Of a stretch of DNA of 64,000 nt, positions 53,916-63,548 are shown one piece after another. The translations under genes were made by a program, and so were the position numbers. The notes beneath the pieces were generated by a model, which was not told where the DNA came from, searched no databases, and worked only from the letters and a program-made list of their open reading frames with translations. The stretch is from Stentor coeruleus. Its lineage: Eukaryota; Ciliophora; Heterotrichea; Heterotrichida; Stentoridae. Numbering within the stretch: position 1 is the first letter of the stretch; each line of letters starts with the position of its first letter. Where the stretch lies: NCBI GenBank assembly GCA_001970955.1, contig MPUH01000051.1, positions 1 to 64,000 on the forward strand. Direction: 5' to 3'.

Positions 53916-54010
53916 ATTATATCTATTGACGAGACCTTTGCTTTTTTTTTGTCTTTTTCGACNATTATATCTATTGACGAGACCTTTGCTTTTTTTTTGT
54001 CTTTTTCGAC
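53916..54010. repeat. direct repeat around N at 53963
   Basis: Identical 47-base copies at 53916-53962 and 53964-54010, covering the last codons and stop of SRP9. Confidence 0.93.
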
Positions 54011-54246
54011 TCTTCAGCATGACTCAACAATCTTGTCATTGTTAATGAAAATTGCTTCACTTTGTTAAATTCAGCTTCGAAATTGCTTAAAGCGTATGTG
54101 TAAGTTTGGCTTTTTGAGGTCACTTTGACTTTAAACTCACCTCGGTGAGAATTCCATTTAAGAAGCCAACGAGTTGAATCAGGGTTGGAAGTGGCCAGTT
54201 CCCAGCCTTTTATTGAGAAGTCGTCCCATTCTTTGAACTTTACCAT
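53971..54246 (-). CDS. SRP9: SRP9, signal recognition particle Alu-domain subunit
   Basis: SRP9 with SRP14 binds the Alu part of SRP RNA and slows translation during ER targeting. The 91-residue product matches the family: FKEWDDFSIKGWELATSNPD, TRWLLKWNSHRGEFKVKVTS and FEAEFNKVKQFSLTMTRLL, ending in a Lys/Arg-rich tail. The length is normal (about 86). Its 3' end is duplicated at the N joint; with the joint collapsed only 13 bases separate its TAG from the Cnx1 ATG on the same strand. Confidence 0.88.
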   Translation of the reverse strand: MVKFKEWDDFSIKGWELATSNPDSTRWLLKWNSHRGEFKVKVTSKSQTYTYALSNFEAEFNKVKQFSLTMTRLLSHAEESKKTKKKQRSRQ

Positions 54247-54713
54247 TAATTATTTATATTAGTAAGAAGATGGAAATTTTTAGAGGGTAGAGGGGTTTAG
54301 GATTTTATTATTTAGATGTGTTTAGGTTGAGAATAGATTATTGAGGGAAGGTAAAAGTTTGATTTTAATAATGGGATAAGAATATCGGTGTTGTTAATTT
54401 TAAGATGATAAATTTTATGTAGTAAAATGTATCTATTTTTATAGTTAATCAGATTGTTTATTTAATAAAAATATATAGCATTTATATACAAATTAGGGAT
54501 TTTTGCTTTTTAGGATAGCTCAGTGTCCTAAACTGGTCAATTCAGAATTAAATACTTATGTATATTTTTTATTCTATTTAATGAATAGAGGAAAAGACTA
54601 ATAAAGTTTTCAACCCTCGGCTAAGTCTGCTAAGTAATTCACTAATCGGCTAAAAGTTCATTAGGTTGCTCCTATAAAAATATTAACCAAAAAAACTACT
54701 TAAATTAATTCAT
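54247..54713. other. AT-rich spacer
   Basis: Upstream of SRP9. Nothing recognised. Confidence 0.45.
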
Positions 54714-55230
54714 TTAAAAACTTGATAAGGTGCAAACAAAAGACAATATTATTACCATTTCCTCTCGAAAATAAACTAGGTTTTGACCAATGCTTTGAGC
54801 TTGATTTGTAACTCTAATCAAATTATCATTAAAACTTTCTAAATCCATATTCCACGAATTCTCGCTAATTAAAAATGTTGAACTTAATGGATAAAAATAA
54901 GTTAATGGTTGGAAAAATAATTTTTTTTTCAAATCTATATCCATCTTCTAGTATCTCTTGGCAATTTCCTACATACGAAATAAAACTAGATGACAATCTA
55001 TTTTCATTTGTCTGCCCAGGGTAAATTCTCTTATAAATATTACAAACTTCATTAAGTAAGCAGAGTAATACTTTTATTCGATTTATTGGACCACCAATAT
55101 CTAATTGATAAAAATTAAAGATAAAAATAAATTCACATGTGCTAAAGGAATGTTTTAAATCAGGTATAATTGTATAGAAATTTGTCGTGTTTTTTATAAC
55201 ATGCTCAATAGTATAATCTATCATCCGCAT
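54714..55230 (-). pseudogene. interrupted helical protein gene, unknown
   Basis: The first frame begins MRMIDYTIEHVIKNTTNFYT and reaches CQEILEDGYRFEKK. A one-base shift in a nine-A run carries into LFFQPLTYFYPLS, then SWNMDLESFNDNLIRVTNQA and on to a TAA at 54714. Together they would give about 170 residues of helical character. No 15/16-base intron fits. It is a pseudogene, a homopolymer read error, or a frameshifted gene. Family unknown; the layout is faintly BAR-like. Confidence 0.45.
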
Positions 55231-55747
55231 CCCTTCTATTAAAGTTTTAAAAGGTGTTTTACCTATTAGCCATATGAAATATATTTTAAAGCAACTTACG
55301 ACTAAAACTCCATATCATATAACAAACAATATACAAAAAATTACTAATTTTCTTTCTCTATAAGCATGTAAACTCCCCCAAAGTAACACAAACACGTGAC
55401 AAATTTTGGTTTTTCTAACTTTTTTTATTAGAATCTTTGATTTCCTCGCATTTTTAGCTGAGATAAGCTTCTTTAATATTAATTTTTATAAAGGTTATGA
55501 ATAGATGCTAGCTAAATGGTCATATTCTATAACAGTTGCCGCTCTGATTTCTATTTCTTTATAATATTTGATTTAAAATTTTATAAGAGAAATTTTAAAA
55601 ATTCATGATGAATAGTAAATAAAATGAACTTTTTCCCAGGCAATTTTAAATAATCATTAAAGAACTAAACTCTAACTTATAAAATCATGCAAATAAGAGC
55701 GACTTCTAAACTATAAAATGTCTATATTTGATATAACAATTACATAA
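55231..55747. other. AT-rich divergent spacer
   Basis: Nothing recognised. Confidence 0.45.
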
Positions 55748-57097
55748 ATGGAAAAGTTAAAATCAAGCGACGTTATTCTAGAAAAGGAACTTTGGAAAAT
55801 GCAAGAAAGAGACACAATAGTCTACCTTGGATACCGAAAATCATCCCCGAAAGAAAAAATTTGTGTGAAAGTGCAGACCCTAAACTCAATCAACGAGGCC
55901 AATATCAAAATGATGGAAATAATGAGCCTGGCAAATTCATATCACCAAAACATAGTCAGATTATTTTCAATGTCAATAGACGAAATTAGAGGTGATAAAT
56001 GTAAACTCTACTCTTTTATCGAATACTTTCCAGAAGGTAATCTTGATAATCTGATAGAAAAAAGAATGTTATCAAAATCTCTATGGACTCAAGAAGAGAT
56101 TCTAAACTATGCACATCAGCTAATAAACGCTATGGCCTATTTACAAGAAAAAGAAATAAGTCATAGAGACCTTAAACCAGGTAATATTTTCTTATCAAAC
56201 AACTACACTGTAGTTAAAATAGGAGAATTTCAAGAATCAAAAAAAATTACAACTGAAATACAAACTATAAGAGGATCTCCTATGTATTTCAGTCCATTAA
56301 TAAGAAAAGCGTTATCACAATACTTTATAACTCATGTATTTCAAGTTCATCACAATTCATATAAATCTGATGTTTACTCACTTGGGATAATATTATTACA
56401 AATGGCTTCTTTAATGCCTGTAAATGCCCTTTGTTCATTAGAAAACCTTCAAGAAAATATCAATAGTTTGATTAACAGTTTATCTGATGATCATTTCAAA
56501 ATCAAACTTTTACTCGATAAAATGCTTCAAGTTGAAGAAAATTCTCGTGATGACTTTTTTACTTTATTACCTTATGTTATAAAGCTCATTGAAGCTGAAT
56601 ATGGACAATGTCCTGAGTGCAATAAATATTATTTCCATGATGATTTTTTTATTATTGATAATGATTTTATATGTAGCAAATGCATTTATGGGTTGAATAT
56701 GATTTATGAATTTAAACTGTAAGAAATAATTAGTTATTGTTGTAATTGTCAAGAGGAAGTGTATTGGAATTCATATAAAATGATATGCTCTTGTGTTCAA
56801 GATTTTAATAGATGCATTGTTTGTAAGGATTATAAACATGAAAATATGACATGTATTGAGAAACTTAAGATGAGTTTGATAGAAGATAGTTATTGTATAA
56901 GGTTTATTTGTGAATGTAAAAATTGGCTTAATCTTAATACTGAGAACTTGTTTTTTGAATGTAGTAATTGCGGATTTTTTTGTGTTGTTTGTGGCAAGAA
57001 TTGGAATGATTTCAGTCATAAAACTTGCAATTTTATGATCAAGTATTTTCATATTTTGAAAGAAGTGTATTACAAACAGATAAATATTCAACTCTAA
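55748..57097 (+). CDS. protein kinase fused to a cysteine-rich IBR/RING-like tail by a 15-base intron
   Basis: The spliced product has 444 residues. Residues 1-275 form a kinase fold: ATP lysine in CVKV (K41), catalytic loop HRDLKPGN (139-146), activation segment RGSPMYFSP (175-183) and the HHNSYKSDVYSLG helix. The glycine-rich loop is not recognisable and DFG is replaced by EFQ (160-162), so metal binding is doubtful and a pseudokinase is possible. From residue 288 the chain turns Cys-rich: CPEC, CSKC, then past the intron CCNC, CSCVQDFNRCIVC, ICEC and CSNCGFFCVVCGKNWNDFSHKTC. The last part has the spacing of an in-between-RING (IBR) domain. Removing gtaagaaataattag joins the halves in frame. 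A kinase tied to ubiquitin ligase-type fingers is inferred. Confidence 0.82.
56719..56733 (+). other. 15-base intron joining kinase and Cys-rich exons
   Basis: Sequence gtaagaaataattag. Without splicing the kinase would stop at YEFKL and the Cys-rich frame would have no ATG before the CCNC motif. Confidence 0.88.
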
Positions 57098-58035
57098 TAA
57101 TCCTTATTAAATTCATGATCTTCATTCTAGCATAATTTGTTTTATTATTCTATCAATTACTTAATATATCTTATAAACTCAAACTTCTATCTTCTCCATC
57201 ATCTAAAAAAAAAATTCATATTAAAATCCCCAAAACAACTTCTAAACCTAAACATTCATGATATTTTTCCTAGTTATAATATAATATTAAATGCATCCTA
57301 AAGAAAAAATTGTCTTTTAAGGATTATCAAATCAATAGGTAATCTACAAAATGAACTCCCTTCTTCAATTTCTTTATAAAACCATTGAGTTCAAAAACTA
57401 CATTTGCTTGTTGGATTTGAAGATAAAAATGATAATTAGATATAAGATATATAAATATTATGGGCTTATTGTATAGAGATTTAGAGTGGAGATAATGTGG
57501 GTATTTATATGACAGATACTAGGGTATTAGGTTTTAGTGTATATAAATATTTTATGTTTATTTGTTTTGAGTTTCTAATGTTATAATATACCTAATAATA
57601 GACATAATTAACGTGAAAATACAGTAAAATTAATAAATGCAAATTACAATATAATTAAGATATAGATAAATATAATATTAGTGAACTTTGTATTGAATTT
57701 ATACAATAAAAAATTATAACTGTTTCCTATCTACAATTATTAAATATGTATTATCTAAAATATAATATTTCAAAAGAAAATCTTTATTAAGCACTGCTAA
57801 ACAAACAACACACTACAAATACATAAACAAAATTCCTAAACAATAAAAATGCCTCTTAATCAGCATACTTATCAAATACCATATTAAATTAACAGCCCAT
57901 CACTATCCTAATAATCATTCAAAAATATAGAATCAAAAACATTATATCTCCAGTTTTTCCTTACAAGTGCAAACCTTCTCTATAAAATTTTTATTAAAAA
58001 AACTCTAATTTTATAATCAACCTTAATATTTTGTG
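57098..58035. other. AT-rich spacer
   Basis: A 42-codon frame at 57352 (MNSLLQFLYKTIEFKNYI) is the only coding-like item; no support beyond openness. Confidence 0.45.
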
Positions 58036-58500
58036 TTAATAATATTTACTTATTCTAGTCTTCGACCTGTGTTTACTTGAATTTGCTCTATGATTATAAC
58101 TAACTGATTTGATCTTAGGAAGTTTTGAACTTATAATTACATCTTTAGAACAATCTTGTTCTGTATATACACGGCCTTCACGTATCCCAAGTGAATATTT
58201 ACTTCTCATAAAACTCTCAGCAACACAACCTGGAGATTTTCTAATCTTAACATCTTTATTCGGGGTATAACTTCTTAAATACTCAAGACTTTTACTTTTC
58301 TCATGTAATTCTTCTTTACCTAATTTTTGTGATATCAGAATTTTACTACCATTTGGAATAACCCTAAAAGGCTGATGGATTTTCCTCAAAGGAAGTTCTC
58401 CTTTTTCTACAAAATTCAATTCATTAAGCTTCAAGATCCCACTTTTGCCAACTCTTTCAATTTTATTCTTGAACCTATTACTAAATGTAATTGATGCCAT
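58036..58500 (-). CDS. basic protein, unknown
   Basis: The 154-residue product starts MASITFSNRFKNKIERVGKS and is Lys/Arg/Ser-rich, ending in HRSKTRISKYY. The first half has hydrophobic spacing (PFRVIPNGSKILISQ) that could fold. No family is recognised. It precedes the Rab gene's stop by about 120 bases, on the same strand. Confidence 0.65.
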   Translation of the reverse strand: MASITFSNRFKNKIERVGKSGILKLNELNFVEKGELPLRKIHQPFRVIPNGSKILISQKLGKEELHEKSKSLEYLRSYTPNKDVKIRKSPGCVAESFMRSKYSLGIREGRVYTEQDCSKDVIISSKLPKIKSVSYNHRANSSKHRSKTRISKYY

Positions 58501-58617
58501 TATTATATATAAATCTTAATAACAACTTTTATTATTTAAAATTTTACCCTTTTATTAATCATATATAAAACCTTGATTTTCCACAATAATTCATATACTA
58601 TAAAAAAATCACATAAT

Positions 58618-59238
58618 TTACTTACAACATTTTTTATACTTTTTCCTTGGATCTGCTGATGAACTCAATGAGACAAAAGATTCTTGATTCTTCCCAAGAC
58701 CTTTAGTTTGATGTTTTTTATACAAAACACAACATAATTCTTGAAATAACTCGTTAACATTTTGCCCTGTCTTTGCTGATGTTTCATGGTAAGCGCAGAA
58801 ATTATTTTTTAACTTCATCTCATATCCTTGAACATAAGTAACCTCACGACAATTGTCTTGACAATCTGATAAATCAACTTGATTACCAGCTAAAGCTATA
58901 TCAACACCATCATTTGCATAATCTTTTATATCTTTAAGCCAATTTTCTAAGTCATCAAATGAAGTTTTATCAGTAACATCATACATAAGTACTATCCCGT
59001 GAGCACGTTTATAAAAACTTCGAGTTATGCTTTTGTAATTTTCTTGTCCAGCAGTATCCCAGATTTGTACTTTAATTGGTTTGTTGCCAATTTTGATTTG
59101 CTTAGTACCAAATTCTACACCGATTGTAACTTCATATTTATCGTCAAAACCTTTTTCTAGATATCTTTGGAGGATACAGGATTTACCTACACCAGCATTG
59201 CCTACGAGAATTATACGAAATAAGATCCCAGGTTCCAT
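58618..59238 (-). CDS. Rab-family small GTPase
   Basis: A 206-residue vesicle-traffic GTPase. Seen: P-loop GNAGVGKS, switch I TIGVEF, WDTAGQE, and SAK (ETSAKTG). The base-specificity motif NKxD reads NQVD, with Lys replaced by Gln. The C-terminus is KKCCK, a dicysteine prenylation type with one residue beyond it. Rab subfamily motifs resemble Rab2/4/14-like proteins (YKSITRSFYKRAHGIVLMYD) but the exact class is open. Confidence 0.93.
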   Translation of the reverse strand: MEPGILFRIILVGNAGVGKSCILQRYLEKGFDDKYEVTIGVEFGTKQIKIGNKPIKVQIWDTAGQENYKSITRSFYKRAHGIVLMYDVTDKTSFDDLENWLKDIKDYANDGVDIALAGNQVDLSDCQDNCREVTYVQGYEMKLKNNFCAYHETSAKTGQNVNELFQELCCVLYKKHQTKGLGKNQESFVSLSSSADPRKKYKKCCK

Positions 59239-59754
59239 TTGGATAAAAATTATTTTTCCTAAATTTCCCCATTTTTTACTGATGAATAGTAAGTTGGTTG
59301 AAAGATTATTGTGATTTAGATAGAATTGGCAAGGGTTTTTTAAGTGAATTTGGTGTTGAGATTTTATGATGAAGATTTAAGTTTCGACTAAAGTGTTTAA
59401 GTTTTAAAAGCAGTTTTTTATAGGGTTATAGAAAATTATTTTAGATTCTATACGAGATAGGCTTTTAATGTATATTAGAATGGGTGTTTAATTTATTATT
59501 GCTTTGAAGTATTACATCTTATTATAGGATACAAGAGGGTCGAAGTTTTCTAAAATCTCAAAAACATCAGAAAATCTGTTTAAAAGATGAGGAATCAATG
59601 AAAACTTATATAAAAGAACTTGAATTCCAACTTAAACAGAAAAAAAATAAAAAGAATTATATCTGAAAAGAGACTTAAAGGTACACAAATAAGATTAAAT
59701 ACAGTAAAAATGAGATATTTTAAGTAAAAATGCGAATAATAGCTATTTTATTAG
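59239..59754. other. AT-rich spacer with a short coiled-coil relic
   Basis: The relic is listed separately; nothing else is recognised. Confidence 0.45.
59508..59727 (+). pseudogene. short coiled-coil coding relic
   Basis: One frame reads IQEGRSFLKSQKHQKICLKD and KTYIKELEFQLKQKKNKK to a TGA at 59664. A one-base shift in the A-rich run continues as EKRLKGTQIRLNTVK to a TAA at 59725. No start is evident and the family is unknown. Confidence 0.3.
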
Positions 59755-60945
59755 TTAGTGGGTTTCATCAAGCTCAAGCAATGGGTGCAAGGCTGTGAAT
59801 TTCTTTCTTAAGCCTGTTGGCCTGCGGATTTTTTTTGTTTCATTTCGGATCATCATGCTTTTTTCACGGTTTTTATCATAATCGTCTTCATCAAAAATAT
59901 CACTTTTTATTATTTGTTCAAAAAGGTCTTCAAGTGTTATAATCCCTATCATTGTCATTCCTTCTTTTACTATAGCCATATGAGACTTTCCACCTTGAAA
60001 CTTAGTTAAAAGGTCAAGCATAGGAAAAGCTGGAGATACATAAAAAGGTTCTCTTAACTTAATACCACATTCTTTTAATTTAACATTTTCCTCAACAAGC
60101 ACTAATCTTTTCATAAGTAAAATCCCCAAGATTTTATCCCTATCATTCCCATCAAAAACAGGAACTCTACTATACCCTTGTTTAGCTGCAGATTTCAAAG
60201 TTCTTCTATCTAAAATTGTCTCACTACTCAAAGTAAAAATTCTTTCAAGTGGAATCATACAATCTTTCACAGTTTTCTGTCTAAGATCAATAGTCCCATG
60301 AATAATATTTATCTGTTCAAGGGCAAGTCCAGTATAGCTTCTATCATCACTTTTCTTAGCAAACGAATTGTGTAATGTAATTAAAGTCTTCAAATCTTCA
60401 TTGCGTAGTTTTTTAACTTTTTGATGGTGTCCGAAGAAATAATCTAAAAGTTTTGCTATTGGATAACTAAATGGGAAAAGTATAATAACAATAACACGTA
60501 CTAAAGGGCAAAGATTTGAGGCAATTTTCAACTGATCAGGCCCAGTACATAAAGCTTGTGGTAAGACTTCACCAAAAATCAATACAAATGTTACACTAAT
60601 AATCACAGCAAAAACTTCACTAACCATCATATTGAGGATAATAGGCAATGTTTCCATACAAGCAGCATTAGCTAAAAGTAAAGTTACTAATAGTAAATGA
60701 TGATTATCTGTAGCATTAAGAACACTTCGAGCTTGTTTTTTTTCTAAAGGAGTCCCATTAGATAGTTTTATTTCCATATCTAGTTCGTCAATTGATAAAA
60801 GACCCACAGTCAAACCAGACATCAGCCCTCCAAATAGTACTAAAGCTAAACTGATGAAAGAATACATCACATAATCGACGATTGGGAGCTTGTAAAAGAC
60901 TTCAAACCCATATGCGCCATCAACTAATAAAATTACCCAAATCAT
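59755..60945 (-). CDS. CNNM/ACDP-type transporter (DUF21 plus CBS pair)
   Basis: CNNM proteins handle Mg2+ or other divalent cations at membranes. The 396-residue product has a DUF21 domain of about four helices: FGGLMSGLTVGLLSID, ANAACMETLPIILN and FGEVLPQAL, all family signatures. Two CBS domains follow, with MIPLERIFTLSSET, GYSRVPVFDGNDRDKILGIL and GIITLEDLFEQII. No cyclic-nucleotide-like C-terminal domain is seen, so it is shorter than animal CNNMs and closer to the plant/protist type. Confidence 0.93.
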   Translation of the reverse strand: MIWVILLVDGAYGFEVFYKLPIVDYVMYSFISLALVLFGGLMSGLTVGLLSIDELDMEIKLSNGTPLEKKQARSVLNATDNHHLLLVTLLLANAACMETLPIILNMMVSEVFAVIISVTFVLIFGEVLPQALCTGPDQLKIASNLCPLVRVIVIILFPFSYPIAKLLDYFFGHHQKVKKLRNEDLKTLITLHNSFAKKSDDRSYTGLALEQINIIHGTIDLRQKTVKDCMIPLERIFTLSSETILDRRTLKSAAKQGYSRVPVFDGNDRDKILGILLMKRLVLVEENVKLKECGIKLREPFYVSPAFPMLDLLTKFQGGKSHMAIVKEGMTMIGIITLEDLFEQIIKSDIFDEDDYDKNREKSMMIRNETKKIRRPTGLRKKFTALHPLLELDETH

Positions 60946-62264
60946 TTATATATAATCACTGCAATTAATCAAATTTATCATATAAATCACAATTTCTATT
61001 AAAAAACCTAAATTTGTCAAATACTTTTTCTGAGCATGTCCTAAATTTTGTATGGAAAATTTCAACTTTCGACACTTTCTTCTAGAATTCTTTAAATTTA
61101 TCAACAAACTATATTTTTCTACAAACATTTTATTGTGTAATCCTAACATTTAAACTTATTAAACTATTTCTAATACGATTTTATTATTTGAAATCTTATA
61201 ATAATGACTGATTAAATTTAATTGTTGAAGCAAGTCTTTGAAATTCTTCATCATCAAGCGCTTTATAATTAACTTTTTTCTCACATTTAATTACTGTTAT
61301 AAGCTCAACTGAAAAAATCATAATTTTATTTGGAGTGTGAGTTGTTGTAGTCTATTGAATTGCATATAATCTTAGTAATAAACCCTAAATATTATCTTAA
61401 ATTATATTTAATATCATAATTTTACTTTAGAATCCTATTAGCAGATTGATTATTAAACTAATCACAATTTTTTTCTAAGTAAGATAGTTCACACTAGGAT
61501 TTAAACAATAAAGCTGAGAATTTTAAATATGATCCCATCATGCATATAAAAATGATAAACTAAATGGTCTAATTTTTACATATTAAAAGCATCAATTTGT
61601 ATGTTTTCTAAGTATTTAGACCTTTTGAAGAGTTTGGAAGGTTTTTTTCATTTGGCTTCAATGATGATACCTTGTGAGCAAAGGACTTCTATATTGACCC
61701 TAAATTGTTAATTGCTTATATTGTGTATTCAACTTGCATAAATCTACCTTGAGGGTTTTTATTTATAAGTCATTCATTCTTGACTGTTTATTTTTTAGTA
61801 TTTTAGATTATTTTATATAGGGAATGTGCATAAGATTTAATAGTAATTTGATTAGAAATATTATTTCAAAAAAAAGAAAATTTGTTAAGAGCATCTTATG
61901 AGGTTGTAGAATTATAAAGTTTATAATAATTTGTATATCAAATTGAAGTTATTAATCTAAATAAAAAATCGCTAAAAAGTTTCATATAAAGCATCCGTAT
62001 TAGCATTAACACAGATTCTTTTCATTTTATTATTATACCCCATAACTAATATTATCCTATAATTCCCACAAATTTTCCAAATTTCATCATACTCTTATTT
62101 TATTCTCCAACATTTAATTACAACATTTTAAACCAAAAAAAAACTACCACATCATCAAAATAAAAAATCCTACAAAAAAAAAAAAAACATTAAATGGCCA
62201 TAAAACTCAATCATCATCCTAATAAACTAATCTAAGTTATATTACTTTATTAATATAATTCACA
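60946..62264. other. AT-rich spacer
   Basis: One small frame on the minus strand (61196-61321) is listed; the rest holds nothing recognised. Confidence 0.45.
61196..61321 (-). CDS. possible 41-residue small protein
   Basis: The frame MIFSVELITVIKCEKKV continues to LDDEEFQRLASTIKF and TAA. Its codon content looks more protein-like than neighbouring spacer. It could also be the last exon of a gene whose start I did not find. Confidence 0.25.
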   Translation of the reverse strand: MIFSVELITVIKCEKKVNYKALDDEEFQRLASTIKFNQSLL

Positions 62265-63548
62265 TTATTGTTGAAAGTATCTTTCCACCAAAATTGATAA
62301 AGTCTTCAATTTACTATCAATCGCCTTATAAATCGTAAGCAAATCCCCATAAGCCTCTTTATACAACCGTATCGAATTATTTATGTTAAACTCAAGTCCT
62401 TTAACTACATTCAATATAGAAATCAGTTCAGTTTTTGAATCATCAATCTCTTTCCTTTCTCTAATAATCCTTTCAAACGACTTTTTTATATAAGTTCTAT
62501 CATCAGCCTTCTCATTTTTATCACATATAACCGAATCAAAAATCTTCATCCTATTATCAAGGGATCTTTCTTGACTTAAAAGCTTCATATTTTCACTTTT
62601 TAAATACTGATTCACATAATCTTTCCTTACCCTCAACTCATCAGACATAAATTTTTGTTCAACTTTATCAACACACCAATGTTTATTATACAATTTTATC
62701 TGTTCTTTAACATCTTCTATAATTTTAATAGCAATATCAGTAGGGTTATTATTTTTAGATATTTGAGCTTTGATTATTTCTATATATTCATGAGAATCAT
62801 CATTTTTATCATAAAGATTAAGCCTTGGGGTTAATGTTGGAGACTGGCTTAAGATTGATTCAGTTCTTGAGGTATGTCGAGTTTTAGCTTCTTCGAGTTC
62901 TTTACGTTTTTTTTCATAGTTAGCGATTTCACCTTTTAATGATTCATTGTTTATTTTCAGTTGATCGATTTCTTTTTGACGAAGAGAAATTATGTTGTCG
63001 ATTTCTTCTTTAGATTTTTTGTAGTTTTTAATCACTTGGTCAAGTTCCAGTTTTTTCTTTTTAAGCTTGGATTGGGTTTCTTGAACTTTTAGTCTTTCCT
63101 TTTTCAGGCTTTCAATTTCGTGATCTTTTATATGCATTCGAATAAAGTCTTTATATCGATCGCATTGATATTCTTTATCAAAGTCGCATTTGTATTGTTC
63201 TTCCATTGTTTGTATCAATTCTATATTGCTGAAAAAATAATCATTTATTCTTTCGAGAGTGTTGTATCTTGACTTTTCATATGATGAATTGCAACAACAT
63301 TCATAATTATCTTTGTTTATAAAGGATGAGTTTTCAGGATAATTCACATATCTATCTAAAGACTCATTTAACCCCATACATATAATTTCCTTGAATGTTT
63401 TTTTAAGGTGATATGATCGAAAATCTTCTATCTTCATTCGCAGACCTTCAATAACCTCGTTATCTCTGGAATTGCCTTCATTTAGACTCAGAATAGATGA
63501 AAAATTAGCGAAATCTACTGACGAGTTTAGAGTTTTCGCATCAGTCAT
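62265..63548 (-). CDS. coiled-coil protein
   Basis: The start is the ATG at 63548 (MTDAKTLNSSVDFANF); ten more upstream codons would need a GTG start. The 427-residue product has a Cys-containing N-terminal region (NYECCCNSSYEKSRY), a central coiled coil at about 140-240 and a helical C-terminal domain of about 170 residues that looks folded (GLEFNINNSIRLYKEAYGDL). No family is recognised; a cytoskeletal role is guessed. Confidence 0.75.
   Translation of the reverse strand: MTDAKTLNSSVDFANFSSILSLNEGNSRDNEVIEGLRMKIEDFRSYHLKKTFKEIICMGLNESLDRYVNYPENSSFINKDNYECCCNSSYEKSRYNTLERINDYFFSNIELIQTMEEQYKCDFDKEYQCDRYKDFIRMHIKDHEIESLKKERLKVQETQSKLKKKKLELDQVIKNYKKSKEEIDNIISLRQKEIDQLKINNESLKGEIANYEKKRKELEEAKTRHTSRTESILSQSPTLTPRLNLYDKNDDSHEYIEIIKAQISKNNNPTDIAIKIIEDVKEQIKLYNKHWCVDKVEQKFMSDELRVRKDYVNQYLKSENMKLLSQERSLDNRMKIFDSVICDKNEKADDRTYIKKSFERIIRERKEIDDSKTELISILNVVKGLEFNINNSIRLYKEAYGDLLTIYKAIDSKLKTLSILVERYFQQ

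Noticed and set aside
53964-54020. N-terminal extension of the Cnx1-type protein with RKRQKKSKGLV repeated
   Set aside because: Produced by the duplicated joint at 53963 and by reading SRP9 sequence in another frame.
56759-57097. Independent Cys-rich gene after the kinase
   Set aside because: It has only a GTG start and loses its first Cys pair; the intron at 56719 links it to the kinase.
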